64,000 bases of DNA from Toxorhynchites rutilus septentrionalis. Lineage: Eukaryota > Arthropoda > Insecta > Diptera > Culicidae. How positions within the stretch are numbered: the stretch's first letter is position 1; the number at the start of each line of letters is the position of its first letter. The stretch lies in assembly GCF_029784135.1 (NCBI RefSeq), contig NC_073745.1:63388218-63452217 (forward strand). Reading direction: 5' to 3'. This document shows, piece after piece, positions 11,355-23,985 of this stretch. The position numbers were made by a program, and so were the translations under genes. The notes under the pieces were generated by a model. It was not told where the DNA came from. It ran no database searches and was given only the letters and a program-made list of their open reading frames with translations.

Positions 11355-13734
11355 ACTGAACAATTCTCTTTCTAAGTTTATGAATATGGATATGTAAGGA
11401 GAAGCGTTTTTTTCTAATGATTTATTAACACAAGTGAGCTTCCGTTGGGGTTTCAGTGGCGTTAGTGTTCGAAACTAATTGCCGTTTGAGCGTTCGCCTC
11501 CTAAGTTATGCTTCGAGATTCACACAAGATTTAGAATTATTATCGGACACTGTATCAACGTTTTGTTATCTTTAAAACGAGTCACATGCTGCGAACGTGA
11601 GATGTATTTCGTTCTAGCACAGCTCTAATCACTCTGTGCCATGTGATCAGGCGACAATCGCTGGTTCCATGAACATGCGATCCGCGAGGATTGTCTCGTT
11701 CGTTTCAGAACTCGATTCTGATTCTAACGGAACTCCAATCGAGCGGTTGAATACGTGAGCGCCGGGTGATAACGGACAGGTTATTGCCGGATGGCGTTCG
11801 CCATTTCATTTTTTTTCTCGGTATGAACTGCAGCTTTTGTGGTTGCATTTGCATCATAGCGCACGATGCAGTGCACAATGGCCCTTCACGCCGAACCAGC
11901 AGATTTTATCACCGTTACGCCTCTAGGGCATTCGGTTAACCGCCTGTCAGTAGTCAAAGTCAAGGGTAGAAGGAAGTCGTGAAATCAAACGTGATTACTA
12001 TATCTGGACAAGGCATCATCTATTCACCATCTATTCACTGTGGGAGCGGTATAATAAATGTCACCTGCCAGAGCTACCGATGTCATTGAAGCATTTGTAA
12101 GCGTTTGATGACTGAGTTATTGTTAGTTGAATGCACCAGCTAATGTGCATCCTTAGATAACAACTAATTGTTGGGCTAACAGCTTTGTGTAAATGAAAAT
12201 TGTAACGTCAATGTGCTTGTACGAAAACTTGTTTTCGGAATGATATCATTGTTATTTGGTTACTAATATTGCAACTTTGAACGCAATATATTTCATTCGA
12301 AGCGGAAATTGTTTCCAAAATGTCGTAAAAGCGATGTTCGACTTTTGTGGATGCAGATAATACAAGTCGCAAGAAGTACTGTATAATGCCGTGTTAATAC
12401 GATATGAACATAGCGGGGATTTTCTGGAAAGATAGGTTAGAGCGTTTGTGAAGATTCACCGGGCAGGACAATTTAGGGTCTAATGATACGTAATTTTATG
12501 TCTGGTTAGATGCAATTTACTCATAACTATCAGCTCCCCGGATGATTCCGCAACAAAATCGACCTTGTACTGATATAATATAAACTTCAGGCAGCTAAAA
12601 ATAGACCCAAAGCGCAAGAGCTCATCCAGTTTTAACCAGTTCAACCGGCGGCCATCGAACCGTTCATCACGCACGCAAGCGAATGTCTCGAGCTACCTTT
12701 TGTCATACAGCAAAACGACCGAGTAGCCAAAAAAATAACAACAAAATTGAAACCATAAACCGGCACACATAGCCGCGCTTTGCTTTTTTTTTCGCGATGT
12801 TTACCCTGGTTGACCGCTACTGCCCAACACAGTTTCAATTCTCTCTACGGGAAGTTGCACTTGAAAGGTTACACCAAACTGGTTTAGGTACTGCTGCCGC
12901 GCATATTCAAGTACCCCCCATCCGTGCAGTTACTGTGAAATCGTAAGTACCGCCGATCTAAGGGGTTATCTCGCACTTGGGGCTGATTTTCCTAATGCGA
13001 TAATCGCGCTTGTCAATTCATCATGGTCTAGCAATTTATCTTGATAGAGTACGAGTGGATTTGTTAAGGGTTTTGCTCCAAATGTACACTTTAAACTGAG
13101 AGTGCATACGCAATGATCCAAATGGAGAGTGGTTCGAATTAGGCGTGGGGAGAAGTTGGTTCGTTGTTCTTGATGGATGGTTTTCATTTGCTAATCGTGC
13201 ATACAGTTAGAGAGATTCAGATTCAGTATATCACGATTGCGATAGGGTAGAGAATCTGAAGTCAAATTATGTCTAAAGATGATTCCCATCGCAAACACAT
13301 TTGCATGTCTCGAACGAAATATGCACTTTATCTAATTTATTTCATGTCAACTCAAAAAAGAACAAACCTGTATCGTAGATATCGGGCTTGATTCTCGAAT
13401 ACACTTCACGGTGTTAACGAAATAAACGGCACGCCATTGAACTACGTTTTACGAGTTAGTGAAGTGTCGAAGATAATAATGAGTTTTCAGGCAGAATGAG
13501 CACTTTTCAAATAAAGAATCATTAATGAAAATTAACTTCTTCGTATCAAACTTGTATTCAATGTGAGTGAAAACTTGGTTTTCTTCATGTGATATAATAA
13601 TCTCATACAAAAATTTCATCTGCAAATAATTTGATATTATAATGATAAGTTTAGCGGGAAACTAATCTCGTATCCAGATATCGACACCGTACCGTTGTCA
13701 TCGCGGATACAGAAAAAAAAACTCGTGATACGCA
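11355..13734. other. Low-repeat DNA, no gene recognised
   Basis: Less A+T-rich than its surroundings, with no similarity to other parts of the window except a repeat B-like patch at 13480-13560 (tcaggcagaatgagcac, attaatgaaaattaacttct). Short minus-strand frames (12838-12480, 13187-12966) carry no domain that I recognise. This is one of three stretches (with 35.1-36.5 kb and 59.3-61.8 kb) that look single-copy and could be intron or regulatory DNA. Confidence 0.4.
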
Positions 13735-13925
13735 TCAACTCACATTGTGAGCTAACACCAAGTTGTAGGCAAAAAGATTGCTCGATGCGTCGGGGAAGGA
13801 AGCGAGTGGTTAGCGCAATCGAAAAAACATACCCATTTTAATCGTCAAATTGGTTAACTTTTTACTGTATTTTCTGTTCCTGTTCAATGAGAAAAATTTC
13901 TGGATAAATTTCCTTTCCAATGGAA
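13735..13925 (+). repeat. Element C, partial copy
   Basis: It runs from acgcatcaactcacattgtg through gggaaggaagcgagtggtta and attttaatcgtcaaattg to tctggataaatttcctttcc. It aligns with 32225-32420 plus 34990-35135, and inverted with 49060-49385. No coding content; likely a non-autonomous transposon. Confidence 0.6.
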
Positions 13926-13986
13926 TCCAACGTCGTTAGATGGACATTTTCACAGGGTGCCTATCTTTCAATGCAACCGCCTTATG

Positions 13987-15206
13987 CAGGGTTGCCAACT
14001 ACAATTTTGAAAAATCAGGAAGAATGAAAATAAAAATCAGGATAAATCAAGATAGTTCATATTGGGTTGTCCAGAAAGTTCATGCCGATTTTTGGGAGAA
14101 CAAAAGCATCATTTTTGAAGGCAGACATACATTTATTCAGTTTCATATGCACAGTTGTGTTACACAATCTTGATTCTTTGAGCTCGGTAGATCGAACAGA
14201 GTTACAAATCTCGCGAGATCTACAAGTTTTTGCAAATAAGCCATCGAAATAAACGTAAACAACTTTATCATCAAGTGTTAAAATGTCTGAAGTTTATTTG
14301 GTAATTCCGGTGACTGCCACTCACGCTGTGTTTTATTACTGCAGTGGTATTATCACCACGACTGGAGAAAATGTATATGAGAAATGCAAGAGAGCTTCAA
14401 AAAACATCAAGTAATAAATTTTATTCAAGTGCCTTTTCTATGTCTTTTCGAGCGTGCAAAGGTACAAATCTGATTTTTCTTTTACGCCAACATAATGTTT
14501 TCATAAATGTCAACAATGCACCTTCGATTACGCGAATTGCTTTGGAATAGATCAATAATAAACGAAATAAAAAGTAAGTATTATACAAGTGCGAATCGGA
14601 GAGCTTTCCTATGTAGGCTATCCGTATTCAACTCGAAAGTTTGGGACCCAAATCTGATATATCAGATCAGAAGGCACGAAGCCAGTTTGAGAATATTAAA
14701 ATTTGAATAAACATTTTTGCATCATGCTATTTAATTACTTCAAACACGTTTTTCTGACTCTAGTTTAACAATATGTCTATTCATTTCCGGTATCGTTACT
14801 GAAACTCTTCATTATAACAACAAATTAGACACAATTTTCGTATGCGATTTCTTTACCACCTGCAAAAAAAAGGTAATTTTAATTCATAATCTTTATTTTA
14901 AAATCATGTTCATTCCTTCTGAAAATCAATTATTATATTTGGCGCTCCCCGTGACTAGTAAAAAGAAGCTCAACGTCGTCAACGCGTCAGCTCTCAGTTC
15001 CAATCAAGGAAACTTTGGCAGAGATCCCATTATAATTATTGCGGATAATTTTTATTATATATTTTTTTGATGAAGTTAATACAAAAATCAGGATAAATCA
15101 GGATCATTTCAGTAAAATCAGGGAAAATAGAGTGTTTGTCAGGATATCAGGAAACGTGCCAAAAAGTCTAGGAAATCCTGAAAAATCAGGAAGGTTGGTA
15201 TCGCTG
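13987..15206. mobile_element. hAT-like element D, copy 1
   Basis: The ends CAGGGTTGCCAAC (13987) and, read inward from 15206, CAGCGATACCAACC are related inverted termini. Both are followed by atcaggaa/atcctgat-rich subterminal repeats. Copy 2 (49547-50704) is in opposite orientation and aligns over both ends. Flanking octamers GCCTTATG and GTCTTGTG match only partly, as expected for an old 8-bp duplication. It contains an inverted repeat B insertion at about 14630-15000. Confidence 0.55.
14630..15000 (-). repeat. Repeat B, inverted copy nested in element D
   Basis: Blocks gtttgggacccaaat, gcacgaagccagtttgag, ggcgctccc and gctcaacgtcgtcaacgcg are the reverse complement of the matching blocks at 30205-30590. 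No coding content. Confidence 0.55.
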
Positions 15207-15835
15207 GTCTTGTGTGTTCGATGATCAACAGTGTAGGAGGGAACCTCGTTTATCAAACTATGTGGCAAAACTAGTGTAAAATCTGTATGCAAGGGTTATC
15301 GTGGTTATCGAAAGAGAAAATCAATGAAGATAATCGATCAAAGCACAAAGGTCATCTTCAAAAGGTATGCGAGATTTCTAATTTTAACTTAATGTGTCTG
15401 TATTGTGACAGCAATGTAATGCATAGTTTTATGATATGGTGTGCAAGAAAATTATTACACAGTTACACTTTTAGGGCACGATATTAGAAATGCTTTTGCT
15501 GATTCAACATTACAGTAGCCTTGATGATACCTTGATGATTATGTTTTCAATATTTTGGCACTGAGAAAAGAGTGTCGATTGATCAATTTTAATTTTTTTT
15601 GTCGATTTCTAAAAATAAAAACATGTCTTCTCATCTGACATCACTGATCATACCGAGAAAAAGTGACTGAAGTCTCTTCAGTCTACAAAATAAAGCATTT
15701 CACAACTCATCTGCTGGAATAGGATATTTTGCTCGTCTCTATAGTGACTCAAGCCGAGACAAGACGAACGAATTGCTCGTCTCGTTATAAGGAATAGGGC
15801 CCAATATCTTTGATTTCTATATAAAGGGTTCGCTC
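15207..15835. other. No gene; short inverted repeat near 15710-15800
   Basis: GGAATAGGATATTTTGCTCGTCTC and GCTCGTCTCGTTATAAGGAATAG flank a region rich in gacgag motifs, giving a small imperfect foldback. Nothing else is recognised. Confidence 0.35.
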
Positions 15836-15904
15836 TACGAAAAATGTAACGATTTATTGAGAGATTTAAAAAAAAATGGTTTCACTCTATCCGTGTAGGT
15901 TTTG

Positions 15905-17397
15905 CTACTAACAATTCTGCCATTCCATGTCAAACCGATATAGTGGTTCTCAGATTTTCGTTAAAAGGTGGTAGATTTGTTCTTTATCGCAAAATATTGG
16001 ACCCGTATTTTTAATTTTTTCATTTGGGTGCCTATTTCTATTTTAGGGTGGTCCGAAAAATCAATCAAATCAATCAATCAAAAAGGTGAAAAACCTTTTT
16101 CCCAAAAATGACTTTTTTTAGAAAATTCATAACTTTTGGACTGATGAACCGATTAAGATGATCGATATATCAAATTGAGGCCAATAACTTAGTATTTTTA
16201 AGAATATATATTCTCCTTGCCGAATAATTGGATTTTGTTTTCGCAAATATTGATTGTACAGGGTCTTTCAGATTAAACGCGCACGCAACAAATTATAATA
16301 ACTTCTACAAAAATGAACCGATTTTTAATTTTAAAAAAACAAAAATAAAGCTTACTTTAGGACATTTTCGATGTGACTGAGCCTTTTTCCGATAACGCGT
16401 TTTAAACGGTGAACGAAATTCTTCATTCACAACTCTAACATTACGACTTCGATGCTGTTGAAAATCCTAATTATTTCTTCTTTAAGTTCCTCCAAATTTT
16501 GTAGCTTATTACCATAGCAACGGTGACGTACCCCCAGAGGAAGTAATCAACGACGAGACATGTTGGAATTCTTACCATAAGAGGACACAATTTCATTAAG
16601 GTTTCGTTTGCTCGAGTAATACGATTTCACTAAAAATACACGTTGTTGTACAAATTGTACATCTTGACACTAAAAACCATCCGATCAGACTGAACGTGTA
16701 GCCGAATATTATCGTCTCGAAGTGGGGAATGCAGTGTTACCATCAATGGAGCGAAAAAAAATTTGTTATAAGAAGCTATTCGATTTTTTTGCGTGAGCGT
16801 TTAATCTGAAAGACCCTGTATTTGATTTTTGATGTTTTTATGGTTTTGGACTAGAGGGCACTATATTTTTTAAATTTTTTACATAGCATATTCAAAAATC
16901 AGAGATGTGATTTTATTCCGTTTTTAAGTTATGAATTTTCAAATTTAACCGATGGTTAAACAATCAAAATTTTCCCCCTTTTTTCAAAACAACTGGGCCG
17001 ATACAGATGATCAACATATCTAATTGAAGCCAATTATCTAGTCTTCTTTTCAAAATATTACATTTGCGAGAAATTTGAATTTTCGATTTAGTAATTATTG
17101 ATTGTGTAAGTTTTACATAATTTTCTCGGTTAAAGATAGAGAGCGCTAAATTTGTTTTATATTTTTTCTTGAAAGCTGAGATTTTTTTACATAACACATT
17201 CAAGAATCAAAAATGTGTCTTTTTTCGTTTTTGAGTTATAATTTTCCAAATTCAACTTGTTTTCACTCATCGTTCAATAGTCCTATGTGACTAGACTAGA
17301 TCTATGCGACTAGAATCAATTTTTTCGCAAGTATAATATTTTAAATATTAGCTCAATAGTTTCAATTTTATTATCGGTCCAGTAGTTCAAAAGTAAT
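15905..17397. repeat. Repeat complex F, block 1 (left part)
   Basis: Signature blocks: ccgatatagtggttctcaga, gttctttatcgcaaaatatt, agggtggtccgaaaaatc, gaaagctgagatttttttac and cggtccagtagttcaaaag. The same blocks recur, forward or inverted, at 20190-21180 and 22010-22870. No open gene. Split by an ITm MITE (16259-16818) and ended by a LINE insertion at 17398. Confidence 0.6.
16259..16818 (-). mobile_element. ITm/mariner-type MITE (internal deletion derivative)
   Basis: Inverted ends CAGGGTCTTTCAGATTAAAC at 16259 and its reverse complement ending at 16818, flanked by TA on both sides (16257-16258 and 16819-16820). The minus strand keeps the last part of a transposase: the region around 16390-16580 aligns with the 42346-42576 frame that reads FLWGYVK. 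Most of the gene is missing, and this copy has stops. The other copy at 42283-44040 shares the internal junction, so both descend from one deletion derivative. Confidence 0.85.
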
Positions 17398-18175
17398 TTT
17401 TTTTTCAAACATATATTTTTTTAAGGCACATGTGGCGTTAGCCTGACGGGGCCGAGAGTCCAATATTTTGACAATTTTTGTCTTACAACTATGTTAGTAA
17501 TATGTAACCGATCACTCGCGGTTGGCTCGAGGTTAGTATTGAAAAGATCTCATAATTGGGATGTTGCAGTCTCCAGTACTATGTATGTGTGGCCGACACG
17601 AGATACTTCCTATTGGAGTGTAACTGACCATTAGACAGCGACACCCCCCTAGTCTGTACCTCATATCAATCGGCGTTTTTGAGGAACAGGTATAGACGAA
17701 GCAGAAGATCAGGATCACGACTACCTAAGATATCCCAGACGGGGATATCCGATTGTCTGCCTAGTGCCCTCAATGCTCTGGAAAGCTGAGAGCGGGCTGC
17801 ATGGAACCGGATACACGACCAGACAACATGCTCGATGTCGTTGTAGCCATCGCCACAATCACAAAGATTGTTTGCTGCGAGCCCAATGCGATAAAGATGC
17901 GCGTTTATGTTGTAGTGATTGGACATAAGCCGAAAAATTCATTATAAGCAATTTGCCTTTCAAAAAGTGTGCCTTCTGATGCGCCCACCTTAGCTAGCGA
18001 GTCCGCTTTCTCATTCCCCGGAATCGAGCAATGAGAGGGTACCCATGCTAAGGTAATCTTGAATAATTTTTCGACCAAAACACTCAAGAGATGTCTTATT
18101 CTTGTTAGGAAATAAGATGAGCGTTTATCAACTTTCATTGAGCGGATTGCCTCTATTGAACTGAGACTGCCTGAA
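17398..18175 (-). pseudogene. 5'-truncated I-clade LINE: RNase H and C-terminal domain, broken
   Basis: Two frames carry the protein. 18192-17905 has LSSIEAIRSMK, ITLAWVPSHCSIPGNEKADS and LAKVGASEG, the third and fourth RNase H catalytic segments. 17926-17666 has MSNHYNINAHLYRIGLAANN, LCDCGDGYNDIEHVVWSC and a C-terminal FLKNAD. The CxCx..HxxxHxxWxC zinc-binding pattern is typical of the I/Jockey group. The insertion is flanked by a near-perfect 17-bp duplication (AGTAGTTCAAAAGTAAT at 17381-17397; one mismatch at 18176-18192) derived from repeat complex F. The 3' end is the T-run at the left. A frameshift inactivates it. Confidence 0.85.
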
Positions 18176-18192
18176 AGTAGTTCAAAAGTCAT

Positions 18193-19139
18193 GATTTTTC
18201 CAATTATCGTTAGGCAAGAAAAACATATATGGTGTATATTGATTAAATTAATTAAACGTAAAAATAAACGATTTTGGCATAAGGTTTAAGAAAACACCCA
18301 CTATAGAACATGTGGATTTCACTGAGCATAATCGTTGACCGAGCTATGGTGAAGTCTGGAAATCCCATAATTACAGACATCAATGTACTGTACGTTTCTT
18401 ATCTTCGTCACGATATCTATCTTATTATTTGTGAGGTGAATCACGGATATAATACATTCAGGCTAGCGCAGCAGTTCCACGAACCGAGTTGCAATTCGCA
18501 CGCTGCAGCTGATAATTTTTTCTTGTGTAAACAGAAAAACCTCCATGGTCCCCCTAGATCACTGATCTAAGCGCAAACGGACACAATTTCGCTGAACTAG
18601 TAGATTGGAGCGGGGTGAACTCTTTCTAGAAACGGAAGGGTATATGATCCAGATTCCAGATAATTGTGACGAAGAATAGCATGAAAACGTTGTTGATTGT
18701 GGCTGAATGTGCAATATTTCGTGGCTGGCTGAAGGTCAAACCAGAAAGTCTAAATTGATAAACTGGAATTACTGGAACATTGACTGATGCGTCCGCGCAA
18801 AAACAAAAATCGCGTTTAACAAAACGAGCAAATCGTGTACACAAAATCGCGTAGAAAAGAATCCTGTGTAATAATGAAATACACAGCATTTAAATCGAGT
18901 CAACACAACTTATAAGCTTTACTTATAAACAAAATTCAAATGTTTATTCAGAGTTTGAGAAAGAAAAAAAAACTGCTACTTAAGGACAAATGAGGTTCAA
19001 CAAGCTAAAAAATCGCAAGCACTGCATGAGTTGACCTAAAGCTTAAAAAAATCGACATAAATTCGCATTGATTTGTCCACTCAATCGTGAACTTATAAAC
19101 TGGTTAAAAGTCATAGTCATTTTTTTCATTGCCACATTG
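18193..19139. other. No gene seen
   Basis: Short remnant of complex F, then A+T-rich DNA. Frames at 18310-18570 (+) and 18889-18626 (-) have no recognisable domain. Confidence 0.35.
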
Positions 19140-20060
19140 ACCTTCGGTGTGGAAATGTGCCCCACGAGGCTTAGTAATCCTCGCGCGCGGCGAAACCAGA
19201 TTACTGACAAAGATAATTGTTAGCTATACCTCAAACCTCGGGTTGGTAATTATCTTCTCCTACTCTCATGCGACCAGAGCAAGAAAATTGAGAGCAACTC
19301 AGCCACGCTTGTTGTCAAACAGCTGTTTCGGCGTTTCTTTGCAACGACAAAAATGCACTTTCACGACAAATATCCACGACTGAAACCATGAGACGGTTGG
19401 TCTACGACGGTATCGCACCTCTTGTTTGCCGGAAATAGTTTTCCTGTGATTCTGCGCGCTTGTCAGAACCGCAGAGCAGCACTCATTTCCTTGTTTGTTT
19501 CGCTGCTTACATAATCATCACTTCACTTTCACGAAGTTAAGAAGAGAACTTGATTCTGGGCATCAGAATCGTTAAACATTAACACAATCACTGACTCTCA
19601 TCTCTCGTCTTTGTTGATAACAGCGCAGCATCATCACTAAACGCACGATGTAAACAAACACGATAAACAAACACAGAGCACAACGATGCGGACCGCGCTG
19701 ACTGCATCCGAGCCAGAAACAGTATGACACCACAGAGTCCGCGTTTGCTGTGACAACGGATTAAAACTGCGACTGGCTTCGGCGGACTTGCCGGACATTG
19801 GCTGGTTGTTTCGCGAGAATGCACCACAACCGTCCGAACTAAATGTACGTACTAACTGAGCTGTGTAGTAGTAGTACACAACAAGTGCACGAGCGGCGGG
19901 GTTCGACCGACCGCTTGTAACAGAGCATAGCTGCTCGAGCGCAATCCGCGCTGGTGCTCTGGTGAAAAATCAAAAGCATCATAACGTGAACGTTGGAGTG
20001 GACGGACACTTTAGGTATTGGGGGAGTTGTGAGGGGGGATTAGGGGAGAAGCAGTAGTAG
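19140..20060. other. Single-copy-looking island with more CpG
   Basis: No similarity to other parts of the window, and visibly more G+C and CpG than its flanks. Short minus-strand frames (19879-19588) show no domain. It could be a 5' exon or promoter region of a host gene read toward lower coordinates (see the initiator at 19857), but no coding exon was identified nearby. Confidence 0.4.
19830..19859 (-). promoter_or_regulatory. Candidate initiator with an off-register DPE-like motif
   Basis: On the minus strand TCAGTT (19859-19854) puts +1 at 19857. GGTTG, a DPE-consensus match, begins at +27, one base short of the strict +28 register. A plausible splice donor (ATGTAAGC) lies about 345 bp downstream near 19510. 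No TATA box. Weak evidence. Confidence 0.25.
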
Positions 20061-20189
20061 AAGTAAATACCCGATTAAAAGTGTATGTATAAGATTCTTT
20101 ATTGAAATCGGAAGTTTTGTATTTTGTTACTTTTAATTTAAGTTTTTTTATATTTCTTCGAGATCGTTTGAAAACAAAAATCGTGACCA

Positions 20190-21180
20190 ATTGTGACCAA
20201 TTATTTTAGAACAAAAAAGGTAGTTAGAACAATGCACAATGGTCCAGGAGATGCATTTAAGTGGAAATTAGCCTTTAGAGCTGGACATTTATTCTCTAGA
20301 CAAAAACTCGTTTTTATGTTGTCATAAATAGGGTGACCAAAATTGTCGATGAAATAAAAAATCTAACTTTCTCATCTTTATAGATAGAGGTAAACATAGT
20401 TCGACAATGTTGTAGCTCCAATTATTTGAGACATCTTTGTAGAACAAAGTTTTTCTCTATCTCTTGAAATAACCGATATAGCGCCCTTTTCTAAGTTACG
20501 TTAGGGTACGCTCTGAATAGAAATTGATTTTGTTTCCGTAATTATTGATGATATTTGTTTTCTATAGCTTACATCGTTTCGGGACCAAGAGCGCCACATT
20601 TTTTATATTTTTTCCTGAAAGCTGAGGTTTTTTCACATAATACATCCGAATACCAGAGAGGTGTTATTTTTCGTTTTTAAGTTATGATTTTTCAAAGTTA
20701 ACATGTTTTCAGTTTGCGTTCAATATTTCTATGCGACTAGACTGGATGTATGTGACTATAATCTAGTTAATTTGCAAGTGTGTTATTTTTTCAAGAAAGG
20801 ATAGCTAATAGGCTTTAATTTGATATGTAGATCATCTGAATCGGTCCAGTAGTTCAAAAGTAATAAATTTTTGAAAAAATACATTTTTGGGAAAAAAGTG
20901 AAAAATGATTTTTTGAACCATCGGGTAACTTTGAAAAAATCATAACTCAATAATTAAAGAACGCCTCCCTGGTTTTGAGATATGTTATGTGAAAAATCCC
21001 CAGCTTTCCATAAAAAATATAAAAAAATATGGCGCCCTTGGTCCCGAGACCATGAAAGCTATAAAAAACAAATACAATCAATAATGACAAAACCAAAACC
21101 TGAAATTTTTGCAAGCGTAGCATTTTTCCTAAATGACTTATAAGCTTTAGTTTGATACAGTGTTTGCCAAATGATCCACT
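20190..21180. repeat. Repeat complex F, block 2, internally inverted
   Basis: The left half (20545-20870) has gaaagctgaggttttttcac and cggtccagtagttcaaaag in forward orientation. The right half (20930-21160) carries the reverse complement (tatgttatgtgaaaaatc, ccagctttccataaaaaata, tggtcccgagaccatgaaag). It is therefore an inverted pair with a short centre. A 36-bp block at 20233-20268 (starting atgcacaatggtcc) recurs at 22252-22287. Confidence 0.6.
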
Positions 21181-22009
21181 CATTGAAAAAATCGCTTTCG
21201 TTCGTTCAAATATGATCTTTCAGGAAACATTTACCCCAGCGGTATTCTATTGTTGTTATGTGCTGCAAATCACGACACAAAAGAGAACGAGACAACTCTG
21301 CATCGGCTCGCACTTCATTGCACACCAGCATGCAAGCAAAGCTATCATATACGCTTTCAGTGCAGAAAGCTTATTTTCTTCTTTGCCTCTAACATATGCA
21401 TACCGACCTCTCCATGCATCATGAAACAGCAGGATCGTACGGACAACGCAAAGCGAAAGATTCATATTCAGCTAATGTAGCAGATCCTGATTTTTAAGTC
21501 TCAGAGAGTGCAAACTATATGATTATTTAGTTCGATAGAGGCTAAGGGAAGGGTAGTCAGATTATATTTTCCATTTTTAACGCCTCTATCCCTTGAAATG
21601 TGTATATTCATATAGACCGCATAGTTTTACTAGCAACACCGCTCTCTTTCCCCATTTGTTGCTCTCCGCAAATGGTGACCGAATGATGACGTAATTTTTC
21701 TTGTATCATTTATTGCTTTGCACTTGCCTGTGCAGTGGGTTTCGCTATAGTAGAGCGGGACGATATATGCGGTTCAAACTTGTATGCAGGCTTAGAAAAT
21801 GGTGTGCGATGTTTGGTACAGATCGGATATGCAATCAACAGTCTTCGTTCCTCTCTCAGTTTAATCACTAAATATTACACAAGTGATTACTGACATTCAT
21901 ACAAGTATCTGAATGATCCTCTCATATTTGGTTATATGTTCGTGAGAGTTTACTTGCATGACACATTGTGTATCATTCGATTTTGATCGAAATCCAAACA
22001 CTGGTTTGA
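21181..22009. other. No gene seen
   Basis: Sequence between two complex F blocks. Overlapping short frames on both strands have no recognisable domain. Confidence 0.35.
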
Positions 22010-22870
22010 TATGTCGACCGTCTAAATTGGTTCAGTAATTCACAAGTCATGAATTTAAAAAAAATGTCATTTTTGGAAAAAAAAAGGGGAAAAAGCCGAT
22101 ATTTCGGATCACCCTAAAATGAATATGTGCACTCTAACAAAAAATAAAAAATACGGGTCTAATAGTTTGCGATAAAGAACGAAACTACCCCTTTTGACGA
22201 AAATCTGAGAACTACTATATCGGTTTGACATGGAATGGCTGTATATACACAATGCACAATGGTCCAGGAGATGCATTTAAGTGGAAATAAGCTTATTGAC
22301 TTCAATTTGATAAGTTGATCATCTGAATCGGTCCAGTAGATCAAAAGTTATGATTTTTTGTAGTGGAAAAAATGGGAAAAAAATATTTTTCGGACCATCG
22401 GTTATCTTTGAAAAATAATAACTCAAAAAGAAAAAAAAACGCCTCACTGGTTTCGAGATATGTTATGTGAAAAATTCTCAGCTTTCCAGAAAAAATATAA
22501 AAAAATATAGCGCCTTTGGTCCCGAGACCATGAACATTATAAAAACAAATACAATCAATAATAACGAAAACATAATTCAAATTTTCTGCAACTGTAGTAT
22601 TTTTCCAAAAAGGACCAGTTGATTGGCTTTAATTTAATATTTCGTACATCTAAATTGGTACAGTGGTTCAAAAGTAATGACTTTTAAAATAAAAAGTCAT
22701 TTTTGGCAAAAATGCGAAAAAAATTGTTTTTTTCGAACCGCCCTAAAATGGAAATGGTCAATAAAAAAAAAAATACGACTCTAATAATTTGCGATAAAGA
22801 ACAAAACTACCACTTTTGACGACAATCTGAGAAACACTATATCGGTTTGGCATGGAATGGCTGTATAGAG
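22010..22870. repeat. Repeat complex F, block 3
   Basis: Two inverted copies of the block-1 signature (cgataaagaacNaaactacc, ctatatcggtttg) at 22160-22240 and 22780-22865. A further inverted unit (22340-22620) carries tatgttatgtgaaaaatt and tggtcccgagaccatgaac. No open gene. Confidence 0.6.
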
Positions 22871-23422
22871 AAAGAGGTATGTACGGTCCGCTCTGTGATT
22901 TCGAAATTCAGAGGATCTCCTTAGCCATAACGGTTGCGGGTCCGCGTTTTGAGCGAACGACCGTGGGCTCAATCTCAGGGCTCTTTTTTGATTGATTTTA
23001 TAATAGGGCTTTTTCATAGTTAGAATCGAATGAACTAGTTTAAAGCCTCCAAAAAAATCAATCAACCTACAATATATGTAAAATCTGAGAGTTAAGTTGG
23101 AAATATTACTGCTGTGCCGCTCAGTGGAAGCATTTTGTGCGCTGAAATATGCGTTTGTTGAACAGAAACAGGAAGTGCATACGTTATGCACGTTACGTTA
23201 TGGTATGTTCGATTTCGTATGGTCGATTTCGCACATGCAACGTTGCATCGAAGTTAAGGTATAAAATGTATGTCTGAGGTTTCAATTTCATACCTACCGA
23301 CTTGGCAATCATCTAACTAACAACCAGTCAGCGGCAGCGGGGAGAAGTTTTCTAAATTGGCCTTTTTCTTGGGTAGAGGCGAATACACAAAAGTTTAAAA
23401 CCTATATAATTCAACTATCTCT

Positions 23423-23424
<2 letters not shown>
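22871..23424. other. No gene seen
   Basis: Transition from complex F to the (CT)n tract. Nothing recognised. Confidence 0.35.

Positions 23425-23462
<38 letters not shown>
23425..23462. repeat. (CT)n microsatellite
   Basis: A CT run followed by TTTCTTTTTT, directly left of a GACGTAG-family element. A short CTTTCTCTCTCTG tract lies at its right edge (25945-25957), so the element seems to sit inside a pyrimidine tract. Confidence 0.85.
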
Positions 23463-23464
<2 letters not shown>

Positions 23465-23885
23465 TTTGACGTAGGACTACGTCTAACCGGAAGATATAGG
23501 GGGTGAAATGGAAATCTAGGCACTGAACAAGTAGGAAAAAATGCAAGATTTGGAACGCTTATAACTCGAGCATTTCTCAATAGATCGCAAAGGTTTTTGC
23601 ATCAATTGATAGGAAATATATCTACGCATCTATCATAATGAATAACATTTCATTTTTCTTGAGATAAATAATTGAATAATTGTGAAATATCAAGCATTGT
23701 CAAAATGCACTATGTGCCCATTTTTTATTGGTCCATTTTGTGCTCCTCAAATCGTACCGACCAAAACGGGCAACCAGAGCAGCAGCGAAATAGAATGAAG
23801 CACGAATGTAAAGGAAAAAGGAAAAAATGAACGAAACATTGGTCGCAGTCTCACACATGCGTAATTCTCGAGCCAGCCAGTCAGC

Positions 23886-23921
23886 TTAAAAATCCCCGCT
23901 CCGCTGCCGTAACGATCATTC
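23886..23921 (+). promoter_or_regulatory. Core promoter of H2A pseudogene 1
   Basis: TATA-like TTAAAAA at 23886-23892 and initiator TCATTC at 23916-23921 (consensus TCAKTY, +1 at 23918). A ~68-base leader ends at the degenerate start codon at 23986. Confidence 0.5.
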
Positions 23922-23985
23922 TCATTCAAACCGTACACCACATCGGTTCGCATCACAACACATCAACAAACCAACCCAAGCAGCC

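Noticed and set aside
14078..14105. mariner-like terminus (ttgggttgtccagaaagttc)
   Set aside because: The stretch is shared with element D copy 2 at the same internal place, so it belongs to element D; no opposite end was found.
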